A stretch of DNA of 64,000 nucleotides from Mycobacterium rhizamassiliense (GTDB taxonomy: Bacteria; Actinomycetota; Actinomycetes; Mycobacteriales; Mycobacteriaceae), in contig NZ_LT721901.1 in NCBI RefSeq assembly GCF_900157375.1, forward strand, positions 3,334,315 to 3,398,314, given 5' to 3'. This document shows, one piece after another, positions 36,712 through 46,543 of the stretch. The notes beneath the pieces were generated by a model that worked only from the letters and a program-made list of their open reading frames with translations, did no database searches and was not told the DNA's origin. The position numbers and the translations under genes are program-made. Within the stretch, counting starts at the first letter, position 1, and each line of letters opens with the position of its first letter.

Positions 36712-38670
36712 GTGACTCGCTACGCCCGCGGGTTTCGCCGAGCCGCATCTGCGGCGCTCGATAACGTCTTGGTCGTGCTACATCGAGCCCGTCACGTCAT
36801 CGCGACGATCGGCGTGCTGCTCGCCGCGGTGGGCCTGACGCTGGCGGCCTGCACGGCGAACCCGCCGCCCGCGCCGCAAAGCACCGATACGCCGCACAAC
36901 GCGCCGCCGCCGCCGGCCCGGGTCAGCCAGATCATCATGGGCATCGACTCGATCGGCGCCGGGTTCAACCCGCATCTGCTGTCCGACCTGTCGCCGGTGA
37001 ACGCGGCAATCAGCGCGCTGGTGCTGCCCAGCGCGTTTCGGCCGGTGCCGGATCCCGCCACCGCGACCGGGTCGCGCTGGGAGCTGGACCCGACCCTGCT
37101 GGTGTCCGCCGACGTGACCAACCAGAACCCGTTCACCGTCACCTACAAGATCCGGCCCGAGGCGCAGTGGACCGACAACGCCCCGATCGGCGCCGACGAC
37201 TTCTGGTACCTGTGGCACCAGATGGTCACGCAGCCGGGCGTGGTCGACCCGGCCGGCTATGACCTGATCACCGGCGTGCAGTCGCTTGAGGGCGGCAAGC
37301 AGGCCGTCGTCACCTTCGCGCAGCCGTACCCGGCGTGGAAGGAACTGTTCAGCAACCTGCTGCCGGCCCACATCGTCAAGGACGTGCCGGGCGGCTTCGC
37401 CGCCGGGCTGGCGCGGGCGCTGCCGGTCACCGGCGGGCAATTCCGGGCCGAGAACATCGACCCGCAGCGCGACGAGATCCTGATCGCCCGCAACGACCGC
37501 TACTGGGGCCCGCCCGCCAAGCCCGCGCTGATCCTGTTCCGCCGGGCCGGTGCGCCCGCCGCGCTGGCCGATTCAGTGCGCAACGGCGACACCCAGGTGG
37601 CCCAGGTGCACGGCGGCTCGGCGGCCTTCGCCCAGCTGTCCGCGATCCCGGACGTGCGGACCGCCCGGATCGTGACGCCGCGGGTCATGCAGCTCACGCT
37701 GCGCGCCATCGAGCCCAAACTGGCTGACACGCAAGTTCGTAAGGCGCTGCTGGGCTTGCTGGACGTGGACCTGCTCGCCGCGGTGGGCGCCGGCAGCGAC
37801 AACACGGTGACGCTGGACCAGGCCCAGATTCGCTCGCCCAGCGACCCGGGCTACGTGCCGACCGCGCCACCAGCGATGACGAAGACGGCGGCGCTCGCGT
37901 TGTTCGCAGAGGCCGGGTACCAGGTCGAGAGCACCGCCTCGGGTTCACCCACTCCCGAGTCGACGCCCGCGCCGGGTACCGGGCCGCCGGAAGCGACCCG
38001 GGGCCGAATCAGCAAGGACGGCAAGCAACTGTCCTTGGTCATCGGGGTGGCGGCGAACGACCCGACCGCGGTGGCCGTGGCCAACACCGCCGCCGACCAG
38101 CTGCGCAACGTCGGCATCGCCGCGTCGGTGTCGGCCCTGGACCCGGTGACGCTGTACCGCGACGCCCTGAACAACCACCAGGTGGACGCCATCGTCGGCT
38201 GGCATCAGGCCGGGGGCAACCTGGCGACGCTGCTGGCCTCGCGGTACGGCTGCCCCGCCATCGAGGCGACGGCGGTGCCGACCGCCAATGCGCCGTCGAG
38301 CGGGCCGGCGTCGACGCGGCCCGGCACCCCGCCCGGGTCGGCGCCGCCGTCCGCGCCGCCGCCGTCGCCGAGCCCGCCCAGCCGCCCGCCGGATCCCGGC
38401 GCGCTGGTGCAGGCGCCGTCGAACCTGACCGGTATCTGCGACCGCAGCATCCAGTCGAACATCGACGCCGCGCTCAACGGCACCAAGAACATCAGCGACG
38501 TGATCACCGCGGTCGAACCGCGGTTGTGGAACATGTCGACGGTGTTGCCGATCCTGCAGGACACCACGATCGTCGGGGCAGGCCCCAGCGTGCAGAACGT
38601 CAGCCTGTCGGGCGCGGTGCCGGTCGGCATCGTCGGCGACGCCGGCCAGTGGACTAAGACCGGGCCCTAG
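36712..38670 (+). CDS. lpqW: Lipoprotein LpqW (PIM/LAM pathway regulator)
   Basis: About 652 residues. A signal sequence ends in the lipobox LTLAAC, with the lipidated Cys about 46 residues from the start. The body is a substrate-binding-protein fold of the oligopeptide-binding type. A Pro/Ser-rich stretch near residue 540 splits the last part. LpqW controls the branch point between polar PIMs and LAM; suppressor mutations in pimE are known in M. smegmatis lpqW mutants. GTG 36712 is chosen with GGAG 8 bases upstream; the gene follows typA by only 4 bases. Matches Rv1166. Confidence 0.94.
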   Translation: MTRYARGFRRAASAALDNVLVVLHRARHVIATIGVLLAAVGLTLAACTANPPPAPQSTDTPHNAPPPPARVSQIIMGIDSIGAGFNPHLLSDLSPVNAAISALVLPSAFRPVPDPATATGSRWELDPTLLVSADVTNQNPFTVTYKIRPEAQWTDNAPIGADDFWYLWHQMVTQPGVVDPAGYDLITGVQSLEGGKQAVVTFAQPYPAWKELFSNLLPAHIVKDVPGGFAAGLARALPVTGGQFRAENIDPQRDEILIARNDRYWGPPAKPALILFRRAGAPAALADSVRNGDTQVAQVHGGSAAFAQLSAIPDVRTARIVTPRVMQLTLRAIEPKLADTQVRKALLGLLDVDLLAAVGAGSDNTVTLDQAQIRSPSDPGYVPTAPPAMTKTAALALFAEAGYQVESTASGSPTPESTPAPGTGPPEATRGRISKDGKQLSLVIGVAANDPTAVAVANTAADQLRNVGIAASVSALDPVTLYRDALNNHQVDAIVGWHQAGGNLATLLASRYGCPAIEATAVPTANAPSSGPASTRPGTPPGSAPPSAPPPSPSPPSRPPDPGALVQAPSNLTGICDRSIQSNIDAALNGTKNISDVITAVEPRLWNMSTVLPILQDTTIVGAGPSVQNVSLSGAVPVGIVGDAGQWTKTGP

Positions 38671-38674
38671 CGGA

Positions 38675-39292
38675 TCAGTTGGCCGACGCGCGGGTGGTTG
38701 CCCGCGGCGGGATCACCGTGTCGACCACCACCGCCAGGTCGCGCTTGTTGGGCGGTTCCCCGGTGAGCATGAAGTGATGGTTGATCAACGCCGGACCGAC
38801 GCGCGCGGTCAGCGGGGTCACGGTGGCCGGGTCGAGTTCGCCTGCGGCGATGGCGTTTTGCAGGATCGATTCGACGAGTTGCAGGCGCGGGCCCACCACG
38901 GCGTCGGCGAAGATGATGCGCATTTCGGGCTCGTGCAGCAGCTGATGGATGGTGTCCAGGCTGGGGAAGAGCGTCTTGCCGGCCAACACATCGCGGTGCG
39001 CGGTGAACACGGTCAGCAGGCTGTCTCGGGCGGAGCGACCCGCACGCGGCTCGGGCACCGGCGGCAGCGCGAAAACCAGTGCGGCGTGCACCAGGTCGTG
39101 CTTGCTGCCCCAGCGCCGATAGAGCGCCGCCTTGCCGGTGTGGGCGCGCGCGGCGATCCCCTCCATCGTCAGGCCGCCGTAGCCGACTTCGGCGAGCTCG
39201 GCCAACGTGGCCTCGTAGAGCGCACGTTCGAGCACCTCGCCGCGCCGGCGGCTGCGGCTGCACTTCGGGGCGGCTTGGGTGGCGTGCGGCAT
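38675..39292 (-). CDS. TetR-family transcriptional regulator (Rv1167c homologue)
   Basis: 205 residues. The N-terminal helix-turn-helix reads LAEVGYGGLTMEGIAARAHTGKAALYRRW, a standard TetR DNA-binding domain, preceded by an Arg-rich arm. The C-terminal ligand domain includes a HxxLHEPEMR segment. ATG 39292 is preferred to the longer frame reaching 39385, which would overlap mshB. It is divergent from mshB across 56 bases and may control it or itself. In H37Rv PPE17 and PE11 sit between these two genes; here nothing does. Confidence 0.9.
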   Translation of the reverse strand: MPHATQAAPKCSRSRRRGEVLERALYEATLAELAEVGYGGLTMEGIAARAHTGKAALYRRWGSKHDLVHAALVFALPPVPEPRAGRSARDSLLTVFTAHRDVLAGKTLFPSLDTIHQLLHEPEMRIIFADAVVGPRLQLVESILQNAIAAGELDPATVTPLTARVGPALINHHFMLTGEPPNKRDLAVVVDTVIPPRATTRASAN

Positions 39293-39348
39293 TTCACGAT
39301 AGTAGCCATCGCCGTTCCTATTTGCTGCGCCGACGGTAGGGTTCAGTG

Positions 39349-40251
39349 ATGCCTGAGACCCCCCGGCTGCTGTTCGTGCACGCACATCCAGACGACGAGA
39401 GTCTCAGCAACGGGGCCACCATCGCGCACTACACCGCCCGCGGGGCGCAGGTGCGGGTCGTCACCTGCACGCTCGGCGAGGAGGGCGAGGTGATCGGCGA
39501 CCGCTGGGCCGAGCTCGCCTTCGATCGCGCAGATCAGTTGGGCGGCTACCGAATCGGCGAGCTCACCGCGGCGTTGCGGGTGCTCGGGGTCGGCGCGCCC
39601 AACTATCTCGGCGGCGCAGGCCGCTGGCGCGACTCCGGTATGGCCGGCACCCCAAAGCGCCGCTGGCAACGGTTCATCGACGCCGACGACCGCGAGGCCG
39701 TCGGGGCGCTGGTCGCGATCATCCGCGAGCAGCGCCCGCACGTCGTCGTCACCTACGACCCCAACGGCGGGTACGGCCACCCCGATCACATCCACGCCCA
39801 CGAGGTCACCACCGCCGCGATCGCCGCCGCGGGCGGCGACGATTATCCGGGCCAGCCGTGGCAGGTGCCGAAGTTCTACTGGACCGTCCTGGCCGACAGC
39901 GCATTCGACGCGGGCTGGGCCGCGCTGGGCAGCGACGACATGCTGCCCGGGTGGGCGATCCCGCCGCGCGAGGAATTCGACTTCGGCTACGCCGACGACA
40001 AGATCGACGCCGTCGTCGAAACCGGTGCGGACGCGCGCGCGGCGAAGTCGGCGGCGCTTGCCGCACATGCAACCCAGGTGGTGGTCGGCCCGACCGGTCG
40101 AGCCTGCGCGCTGTCGAACAACATGGCGCTGCCGATCCTGGGCGACGAGCACTATGTGCTGGTCGCCGGCTCGGCGGGGGACCGCGACGAGCGCGGTTGG
40201 GAGACGGATCTGCTCGCGGGACTCGACCTCGCCGCTCCCGGCGCGCGGTAG
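39349..40251 (+). CDS. mshB: GlcNAc-Ins deacetylase MshB (mycothiol biosynthesis)
   Basis: 300 residues. The zinc-binding motif HAHPDDES supplies H13 and D16, and [12 protein letters not shown] supplies the third ligand, as in Rv1170. The enzyme removes acetyl from N-acetylglucosaminyl-inositol, step two of mycothiol synthesis, in the cytosol. The start is ATG 39349, one codon after a GTG. Two small genes follow closely. Confidence 0.96.
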   Translation: MPETPRLLFVHAHPDDESLSNGATIAHYTARGAQVRVVTCTLGEEGEVIGDRWAELAFDRADQLGGYRIGELTAALRVLGVGAPNYLGGAGRWRDSGMAGTPKRRWQRFIDADDREAVGALVAIIREQRPHVVVTYDPNGGYGHPDHIHAHEVTTAAIAAAGGDDYPGQPWQVPKFYWTVLADSAFDAGWAALGSDDMLPGWAIPPREEFDFGYADDKIDAVVETGADARAAKSAALAAHATQVVVGPTGRACALSNNMALPILGDEHYVLVAGSAGDRDERGWETDLLAGLDLAAPGAR

Positions 40252-40284
40252 GCTGCCTAAGAGGCAGCCACGGAAGGATTTCGC

Positions 40285-40392
40285 ATGGACCCCGACCTGG
40301 ACCCTAACCAGCAGCATTGGCAGGACCGCCTGGACAGCCTGCAGTGGGTCATCGGCTCGATCATGTCCAATATCGACAGCGTCCCGACCTGA
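40285..40392 (+). CDS. 35-residue small protein between mshB and the Rv1171-like gene
   Basis: ATG 40285 follows GGAAGGA by 6 bases, a good site. The peptide starts MDPDLDPNQQHWQDRLDSLQ and is acidic with one amphipathic or hydrophobic stretch (WVIGSIMSNI). The stop TGA overlaps the probable CTG start of the next gene in CTGA. This coupling and the site make it a likely real gene, too short for standard gene callers. Family unknown to me. Confidence 0.6.
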   Translation: MDPDLDPNQQHWQDRLDSLQWVIGSIMSNIDSVPT

Positions 40393-40805
40393 TCGAAACC
40401 AAGCCACGCGTCGCGCCCCTCGAAGACGTCGGCGTAACAGATCCGGCTATTCGTGGTGTCGTCCTGACTCTGCTGGCCGTCGATGGGATCCTCTCCGCTC
40501 TGGCCGGAGCGCTGCTGCTGCCGTTCTACATCGGCTCCGTGCCGTTTCCGATCAGCGGATTGATCAGCGGGCTGGTCAACGCCGCGCTGGTGTGGGCCGC
40601 CGCGCGCTGGACCAAGTCGCCGCGACTGGCCGCCTTGCCGCTCTGGACGTGGCTGTTGACCGTGGCCGTGCTCAGCATGGGGGGCCCGGGCGACGACATC
40701 ATCCTGGGCGGTCAGGGCGTGCTCGCGTACGGGGCCCTGGTGCTGATCGTGCTGGGGGTGGTGCCTCCGGTGTGGGTGTTATGGCGGCACGGGCACTACG
40801 GCTGA
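40389..40805 (+). CDS. Small integral membrane protein (Rv1171 homologue), probable CTG start
   Basis: 138 residues from CTG 40389, with four hydrophobic segments (about residues 18-40, 48-66, 75-92 and 104-128). No ATG, GTG or TTG occurs at the natural N-terminus; the first standard in-frame start is TTG 40317, which would add an unnatural Arg/Pro-rich stretch inside the preceding small gene. CTG within CTGA, coupled to that gene, explains the layout best. Function unknown; position between mshB and fbiC matches Rv1171. Confidence 0.75.
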   Translation: MIETKPRVAPLEDVGVTDPAIRGVVLTLLAVDGILSALAGALLLPFYIGSVPFPISGLISGLVNAALVWAAARWTKSPRLAALPLWTWLLTVAVLSMGGPGDDIILGGQGVLAYGALVLIVLGVVPPVWVLWRHGHYG

Positions 40806-40947
40806 GGTTTTCGGCGCACTCGCCGGGACGGTCGACCGCGTCGGGGCCGGGCGTGGGAGCTACTGTTTTGCGTATGTCGCCCGCCCCTGTCACCAATATT
40901 TCTCGGGACGCGCGGATGAAATTCAATCGCGGGAAAGTTACACCATA

Positions 40948-43512
40948 GTGCCGCTGACACCGGAGCCCACCGCATTGCCCAGTCCTGCCGTCCCACCGAA
41001 GGCGAGCCCGTCCGCGCTGCGGCGGGTGCTGCGCCGGGCCCGCGACGGCGTGGCGCTCAACATCGACGAGGCGGCACTGGCGATGACCGCCCGCGGCGTC
41101 GACCTGGCCGAGCTGTGCGCCAGCGCGGCACGGGTCCGCGACGCCGGCCTGGATTCGTCAGGCCGCCGCGGCCCGAACGGCCGGCTGCCGATCACTTACT
41201 CGCGCAAGGTTTTCATCCCGGTGACCCACCTGTGCCGGGACAACTGCCACTACTGCACTTTCGTCACCGTGCCGGGCAAGCTGCGCGCCCAGGGCGCCGG
41301 CATGTACATGGAGCCCGACGAGATCCTGGACGTCGCCCGGCGCGGAGCCGAACTCGGTTGCAAGGAAGCACTATTCACCCTCGGTGACCGGCCCGAAGAC
41401 CGCTGGCCGGAGGCCAGGGAGTGGCTCGACGAACGGGGCTACGATTCCACGCTGTCCTACGTTCGCGCCATGTCGATCCGGGTGCTGGAGGAAACCGGCT
41501 TGTTGCCGCACCTGAATCCCGGCGTGATGACCTGGTCGGAGATGTCGCGGCTCAAGCCGGTCGCGCCGTCGATGGGCATGATGCTGGAGACGACATCGCG
41601 GCGGCTGTTCGAGACGAAAGGGCTTGCGCACTACGGCAGCCCGGACAAAGACCCGGAGGTGCGGCTGCGGGCGCTCACCGACGCGGGCCGGTTGTCCATT
41701 CCGTTCACCACCGGCCTGCTGGTCGGTATCGGTGAGACACTGGCCGAACGCGCCGACACCCTGCACGCTATTCGTAAGTCGCACAAGGAGTTCGGGCACG
41801 TCCAAGAAGTGATCGTGCAGAATTTCCGGGCCAAGCAGCACACCGTGATGGCCGGCGTCCCGGATGCCGGGATCGAGGATTACCTGGCGACGGTGGCGGT
41901 TTCGCGTCTGGTGCTCGGGCCCGGCATGCGAATTCAGGCGCCGCCCAACCTGGTGTCGCGCGAAGAATGCCTGGCGCTGGTCGCCGCCGGGGTCGACGAC
42001 TGGGGCGGGGTATCGCCGTTGACCCCGGATCACGTCAACCCGGAACGGCCCTGGCCCGCCCTCGAGGAGCTGGAGGCGGTCACCGCCGAAGCCGGCTACG
42101 ACCTGATGCAGCGGCTGACCGCGCAACCAAAATACGTCCAGGCGGGCGCCGCGTGGATCGACCCGCGGGTGCGCGGACACGTTGTGGCGCTGGCGGATCC
42201 GGAGACCGGCCTGGCGCGCGACGTCAATCCCAGCGGCCTGCCCTGGCAGGAACCCGATGATGCGCAGTCGAGCGGGCGCGTCGACCTCAACGCGGCGATC
42301 GACACCGAGGGCCGCAACACCGAGGCCCGCAGCGATCTGGACAGCGCCTTCGGCGACTGGGAGTCGATCCGCGACCGCGTGCACGAGCTGGCCGCCCGGG
42401 CCCCGGAGCGTATCGACACCGACGTGCTCGCCGCGCTGGCCTCGGCTGAACGCGATCCCGCCGGCTGCTCCGACGACGAATACCTGGCACTGGCGACCGC
42501 CGACGGGGCCGCGCTGGAAGCCGTTGCCGCGCTTGCCGATTCGCTGCGCCGCGACACCGTCGGCGACGACGTGACGTTTGTGGTGAACCGCAATATCAAC
42601 TTCACCAACATCTGCTATACCGGTTGCCGGTTCTGCGCTTTCGCGCAGCGCAAGGGTGACGCTGACGCGTATTCACTGTCGGCGCAGGAGGTTGCCGACC
42701 GGGCCTGGGAGGCGCACGTCGACGGCGCGACCGAGGTCTGCATGCAGGGCGGCATCGATCCCGAACTGCCGGTCACCGGCTACGCCGACCTGGTGCGCGC
42801 CGTGAAGGCCAGGGTGCCGTCGATGCACGTGCACGCGTTCTCGCCGATGGAGATCGCCAACGGCGTGACCAAGAGCGGGTTGAGCGTGCGCGAGTGGCTG
42901 ATCAGCCTGCGCGAGGCCGGACTGGGAACCATCCCGGGCACGGCCGCCGAGATCCTCGACGACGAGGTGCGCTGGGTCCTCACCAAGGGCAAGCTGCCGA
43001 CGTCGATGTGGATCGACATCGTGTCCACCGCGCACGAGGTGGGCCTGCGGTCGTCGTCGACGATGATGTACGGACACGTCGACAGCCCGCGGCATTGGGT
43101 CGGCCACCTCAACGTGCTGCGCGAAATCCAGGACCGCACCGGCGGTTTCACCGAGTTCGTGCCTCTGCCGTTCGTGCACCAGAGCTCGCCGCTGTACCTA
43201 GCCGGAGCATCGCGTCCCGGGCCCACCCATCGCGACAACCGGGCGGTGCACGCGCTGGCGCGAATCATGTTGCACGGCCGCATTTCCCAGATCCAGACCA
43301 GCTGGGTCAAGCTCGGCATCGAGCGCACGCAGGTGATGCTCAACGGTGGCGCCAACGACCTGGGCGGCACGCTGATGGAAGAGACCATCTCGCGGATGGC
43401 CGGCTCCGAACACGGCTCGGCCAAGACGGTGGCGGAGCTGACCGCGATCGCCGAGGGCATCGGCCGCCCGGCCCGGCAGCGCACCACCGACTACAGCCCG
43501 CTCGCCGCGTAG
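40948..43512 (+). CDS. fbiC: FO synthase FbiC (F420 biosynthesis), two radical-SAM halves
   Basis: 854 residues. It fuses CofG-like and CofH-like radical SAM enzymes. The first cluster motif CRDNCHYC is at C96, C100 and C103; the second CYTGCRFC at C556, C560 and C563. Together they join tyrosine and 5-amino-6-ribitylaminouracil to make the deazaflavin FO. GTG 40948 is the start. It shares the F420 theme with the Rv1155-like and LLM genes of this window. The PE12 gene found upstream in H37Rv is absent. Confidence 0.97.
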   Translation: MPLTPEPTALPSPAVPPKASPSALRRVLRRARDGVALNIDEAALAMTARGVDLAELCASAARVRDAGLDSSGRRGPNGRLPITYSRKVFIPVTHLCRDNCHYCTFVTVPGKLRAQGAGMYMEPDEILDVARRGAELGCKEALFTLGDRPEDRWPEAREWLDERGYDSTLSYVRAMSIRVLEETGLLPHLNPGVMTWSEMSRLKPVAPSMGMMLETTSRRLFETKGLAHYGSPDKDPEVRLRALTDAGRLSIPFTTGLLVGIGETLAERADTLHAIRKSHKEFGHVQEVIVQNFRAKQHTVMAGVPDAGIEDYLATVAVSRLVLGPGMRIQAPPNLVSREECLALVAAGVDDWGGVSPLTPDHVNPERPWPALEELEAVTAEAGYDLMQRLTAQPKYVQAGAAWIDPRVRGHVVALADPETGLARDVNPSGLPWQEPDDAQSSGRVDLNAAIDTEGRNTEARSDLDSAFGDWESIRDRVHELAARAPERIDTDVLAALASAERDPAGCSDDEYLALATADGAALEAVAALADSLRRDTVGDDVTFVVNRNINFTNICYTGCRFCAFAQRKGDADAYSLSAQEVADRAWEAHVDGATEVCMQGGIDPELPVTGYADLVRAVKARVPSMHVHAFSPMEIANGVTKSGLSVREWLISLREAGLGTIPGTAAEILDDEVRWVLTKGKLPTSMWIDIVSTAHEVGLRSSSTMMYGHVDSPRHWVGHLNVLREIQDRTGGFTEFVPLPFVHQSSPLYLAGASRPGPTHRDNRAVHALARIMLHGRISQIQTSWVKLGIERTQVMLNGGANDLGGTLMEETISRMAGSEHGSAKTVAELTAIAEGIGRPARQRTTDYSPLAA

Positions 43513-43830
43513 TTGTCACCGGTCCCGGGTATACCGGAGGCCGGGAAGCACGACATCGACGACGAACGATTCCCCGAATGGCGGCCCTTCGTCGACGCGG
43601 TGCAGCAGCGCAGGCCCGACACCGGCACCGACGACGTCGTCGTGCATGCGGAAGCGGACCGGACCACGATCGAGCTCGCCGACCCCGAGGGTCCGGCCAC
43701 GCTGGAAACCGATGCCGCCGCGCGGGTGCTGTTGCTGTGGGGACGCAGACCGGCGGACCCGTCGCGAATCTGCAGCCGCGTGGGGCCTGAAACGTTAGGC
43801 CGCGTTCGCCAGCTGCTCAGCGGCTACTGA
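43513..43830 (+). pseudogene. Remnant or short form of a mycothiol-dependent MDMPI-type protein (C-terminal domain only)
   Basis: The open frame begins directly after the fbiC stop (TTG 43513) and gives 105 residues. Its second half, ATLETDAAARVLLLWGRRP followed by VGPETLGRVRQLLSGY, resembles the C-terminal domain of mycothiol-dependent maleylpyruvate isomerase-like (DinB) enzymes. The metal-binding N-terminal DinB domain is missing, and the usual Gly-Asp near the end is changed. It could be a decayed gene or a small translated protein reading on from fbiC. The family assignment is by pattern only. Confidence 0.5.
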
Positions 43831-43835
43831 GCCGC

Positions 43836-44156
43836 TCAGTAGTTGTTGCAGACCGCCGCGACGCGCTCCACGATTCCGGCGTATTTCGGCGGCAGCGACT
43901 GCAGTTGCTGCTGGCGCTGCTCCGGCCCCGAATTGAGGAACGAGTTCAACATGTTCTGCGCCATCGGGCTGCTGTTGAACCTCGCCGCGGACGCCGGATC
44001 GGTCGCGTTGAGCGCCGCCATGACCTGCGGGTAAGTGCAGGTCGTGTTGATGGCCGCGTCCATGGGGTCCGCGGACGCGACTCCCGTCGCCGCGGTCAAC
44101 GCCAACGCCGCACCGCCCACCGCAGCGGCCATTTTGGCCAACGACAGTTTCGTCAT
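43836..44156 (-). CDS. Secreted TB8.4-like antigen (Rv1174c homologue), copy 1
   Basis: 106 residues. ATG 44156 is preceded by GAGGAAGG. The signal peptide ends in GVASADPMDA, a normal cleavage site. The mature protein is small and helical, with two Cys residues (NTTCTYPQVMAALN and AAVCNNY) that can form a disulfide. The family is heme-binding-like (hemophore-related) in pattern and TB8.4 is a known T-cell antigen. The end CTACTGA forms an 8-base hairpin with the end of the opposing frame. It is paired with a second copy. Confidence 0.9.
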   Translation of the reverse strand: MTKLSLAKMAAAVGGAALALTAATGVASADPMDAAINTTCTYPQVMAALNATDPASAARFNSSPMAQNMLNSFLNSGPEQRQQQLQSLPPKYAGIVERVAAVCNNY

Positions 44157-44261
44157 TCGTAGACACCTTCCTCGATTAATGCGCCGCCGCGACAATGTTT
44201 GCCGGTGTCGCTGCTGGTGCCGCGTACGACAGTTGTTCAGCGATTACCGAACGACGCGCGC

Positions 44262-44597
44262 TCAGTAGTTGTTACAGCTGACCGCGACGTTCTCGATGGT
44301 GCTGAAGTACTTCTGCGCCGACGGCATGGCCTGCACCTGCTGCGCCATCTGCTGGCGCTTCGGCGGCGGCGACGCCAGGAACTGGCGGATGTACGACTGC
44401 GCCACCGGCGACGAGTTCAGCTGCTGGGCAGCGGCCGGGTCGGACGCGTTCAGCGCGGCCATCACCTGGCCGTAGTTGCACGTGGTGTTGATGATCGCGT
44501 CCATGGGGTCCGCAGACGCCACCCCGGTTGCAGCGCTCAACGCCAAAGCCGCACCGCCGATCCCAGCAGCCAATTTGGCCAACGATTGCCTCACCAT
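44262..44597 (-). CDS. Secreted TB8.4-like antigen (Rv1174c homologue), copy 2
   Basis: 111 residues. ATG 44597 follows GGGGAAGG. The signal peptide ends in GVASADPMDA as in copy 1; the mature part has NTTCNYGQVMAALNASDP and ends AVSCNNY. This copy looks closer than copy 1 to M. tuberculosis TB8.4 (for example NTTCNYGQV). The two genes are 105 bases apart in the same direction and clearly duplicates. H37Rv has one; fadH and Rv1176c, next to it there, are not present here. Confidence 0.9.
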   Translation of the reverse strand: MVRQSLAKLAAGIGGAALALSAATGVASADPMDAIINTTCNYGQVMAALNASDPAAAQQLNSSPVAQSYIRQFLASPPPKRQQMAQQVQAMPSAQKYFSTIENVAVSCNNY

Positions 44598-45001
44598 TGT
44601 GGACACCTTCCCCTAATGCACCGTCATCGACGGCCGCCCCGTGGCGGTGGCTGCCGTCCTCGTCGAGGCTACCAGCCGCCACTAACTCGCTTCTATTTCT
44701 CTGTAATTCGGAAACGTCCGCCCGAACGTAACTATGCGCTGGTCAACAGCGCGGTGACGTTGGTCACATCTGCCTATACTGGCAGTCTTGTAGAGCAGCA
44801 TGGGGGGATCGCCGCGTCGGTTGCCCTGACGCATCGCGCCGCGCAATCCTCCTGGCGTGGCAAGTAGTTGACGTGTATGTGCGACGTCTAGTATCAGTAA
44901 CCGAAAGCTTTGTTTGCGCGGCCTGGGAAGTGCCGCGGCGAAGCGAGCAGCAGCCCACATTGAACACGCAGTACATCAGAGGAAACGTTGAGGAGACCCA
45001 C
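44598..45001. promoter_or_regulatory. Intergenic region with probable fdxC promoter
   Basis: 404 bases with no convincing gene. A sigma-A-like pair TTGACG (44868-44873) and TAGTAT (44889-44894) is separated by 15 bases; another possible -10, TATACT, lies near 44776 after TTGGTC. GAGGAGA precedes the fdxC GTG. The minus-strand promoter of the TB8.4-like gene must be in the left part. Confidence 0.5.
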
Positions 45002-45328
45002 GTGACCTACACGATCGCCGAACCTTGCGTCGACATCAAGGACAAGGCGTGCATCGAGGAGTGCCCCGTCGATTGCATCTACGAGGGCGCCCGGATGCTC
45101 TTCATCCATCCGGACGAATGCGTCGACTGCGGTGCGTGTGAACCGGTCTGCCCCGTCGAGGCGATCTATTACGAAGACGATGTGCCCGAGCAGTGGAGCC
45201 AGTACACACAGCTCAACGCCGACTTCTTCGAAGAGCTGGGATCGCCGGGTGGCGCGGCCAAGGTCGGCATGACCGAGCACGACCCGCAAGCGGTCAAGGA
45301 CCTGCCGCCCCAGGGCGAAGGCGACTGA
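45002..45328 (+). CDS. fdxC: 7Fe ferredoxin FdxC
   Basis: 108 residues. The first cluster region has C9, C17 and ECPVDC (a [3Fe-4S] pattern with the proline-flanked Cys), the second CVDCGACEPVCP gives a [4Fe-4S] cluster, followed by the long acidic tail typical of actinobacterial 7Fe ferredoxins. It is a cytosolic low-potential electron carrier. GTG 45002 with GAGGAGA upstream is the start. Position before the DapC-type aminotransferase matches Rv1177-Rv1178 and also Corynebacterium. Confidence 0.95.
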   Translation: MTYTIAEPCVDIKDKACIEECPVDCIYEGARMLFIHPDECVDCGACEPVCPVEAIYYEDDVPEQWSQYTQLNADFFEELGSPGGAAKVGMTEHDPQAVKDLPPQGEGD

Positions 45329-45354
45329 GCGGGCCGGTGCTGCGGCAGCGCCCC

Positions 45355-46470
45355 GTGAGCCGGCCCAGTGTGTCGGCGTCTTTGCCGGAGTTCCCGTGGG
45401 ACACGCTGGCCGATGCGAAAGCGCTGGCCGCGTCGCATCCCGGTGGAATCGTCGACCTGTCTGTCGGCACCCCGGTGGACCCGGTCGCGCCGCTGATTCA
45501 GGACGCGCTGGCCGCCGCGGCCTCCGCGCCCGGGTATCCGGCGACGGCCGGCACCCCCCGGCTGCGCGAATCGGTGGTCGCCGCGCTGGAACGCCGCTTC
45601 GGCATCACCGACCTGCCCGAGGCGGCCGTGCTGCCGGTGATCGGCACCAAAGAACTGATCGGCTGGTTGCCGACCCTGCTGGGTTTGGGGCCGGCGGATG
45701 CGGTCGTGGTGCCCGAGCTGGCCTACCCGACGTATGACGTCGGCGCGCGGCTGGCGGGCGCGCAACTGGTCCGCGCCGACTCGCTGACCCAGCTGGGCCC
45801 ACAGTCGCCGGCCCTGATCTACCTGAACTCGCCGAGCAACCCCACCGGGCGGGTGCTGGGCATCGACCACCTGCGCAAGGTCGTCGGCTGGGCGCGCGAA
45901 CGCGGCGTCCTGGTCGCGTCCGACGAGTGCTACCTGGGCTTGAGCTGGGACGCTGAGGCGCTTTCGGTGCTGCACCCCTCGGTGTGCGACGGCGACCACA
46001 CCGGCTTGCTGGCCGTGCATTCGCTGTCGAAGAGTTCGTCGCTGGCGGGATACCGCGCGGGCTTCGTCGCCGGCGACCCCGACGTCGTCGCCGAGTTGCT
46101 GGCCGTGCGCAAGCACGCCGGGATGATCGTGCCGACGCCGGTGCAGGCCGCGATGGTGGCCGCACTGGACGACGACGACCACGAAAAGGTGCAGCGGGAG
46201 CGCTACGCGCGGCGACGGGGGATGCTGGCACCGGCCCTGCGCTCGGCCGGTTTCACCATCGACCTTTCCGAGGGCGGCCTGTATCTGTGGTCCAGTCGCG
46301 GCGAGCCTTGCCAGGACAGCGTCGCGTGGCTGGCCGCGCGGGGCATCCTGGTGGCGCCCGGCGACTTCTATGGCCCGGGCGGTGCCCGGCACGTCCGGGT
46401 CGCGCTCACCGCGACCGACGACCGCATCGCCGCCGCGGTCGAGCGGCTCGCCATACCCACGGCACCCTAG
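45355..46470 (+). CDS. dapC: PLP-dependent aminotransferase, DapC-type succinyldiaminopimelate transaminase (Rv1178 homologue)
   Basis: About 371 residues of fold type I. The PLP lysine lies in HSLSKSSSLAGYRAGF, and LNSPSNPTGR and the Asp of VASDECYLGL are the other cofactor contacts. The similar Corynebacterium gene, also beside a ferredoxin, encodes N-succinyldiaminopimelate aminotransferase in lysine and peptidoglycan synthesis. H37Rv has another DapC (Rv0858c), so the precise role is less sure than the fold. Starts GTG 45337, 45355 and 45370 are all possible; none has a clear ribosome site. Confidence 0.85.
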   Translation: MSRPSVSASLPEFPWDTLADAKALAASHPGGIVDLSVGTPVDPVAPLIQDALAAAASAPGYPATAGTPRLRESVVAALERRFGITDLPEAAVLPVIGTKELIGWLPTLLGLGPADAVVVPELAYPTYDVGARLAGAQLVRADSLTQLGPQSPALIYLNSPSNPTGRVLGIDHLRKVVGWARERGVLVASDECYLGLSWDAEALSVLHPSVCDGDHTGLLAVHSLSKSSSLAGYRAGFVAGDPDVVAELLAVRKHAGMIVPTPVQAAMVAALDDDDHEKVQRERYARRRGMLAPALRSAGFTIDLSEGGLYLWSSRGEPCQDSVAWLAARGILVAPGDFYGPGGARHVRVALTATDDRIAAAVERLAIPTAP

Positions 46471-46543
46471 GCACGGCAGAATGCATCGGGAGGCACACCC
46501 ACCTGCTTCCTAGGCGCTACACCGTCCCGTAAAGGATGTGGTC

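Noticed and set aside
43824..43842. 8-base hairpin CTACTGAG-CCG-CTCAGTAG as a terminator
   Set aside because: It arises because both converging frames end in CTACTGA; there is no T-run and the stem is short, so a termination role is not supported.
46471..46543. Possible c-di-AMP (ydaO) riboswitch before the KimA-like transporter
   Set aside because: The gap is only about 73 bases, too short, and lacks the conserved riboswitch core.
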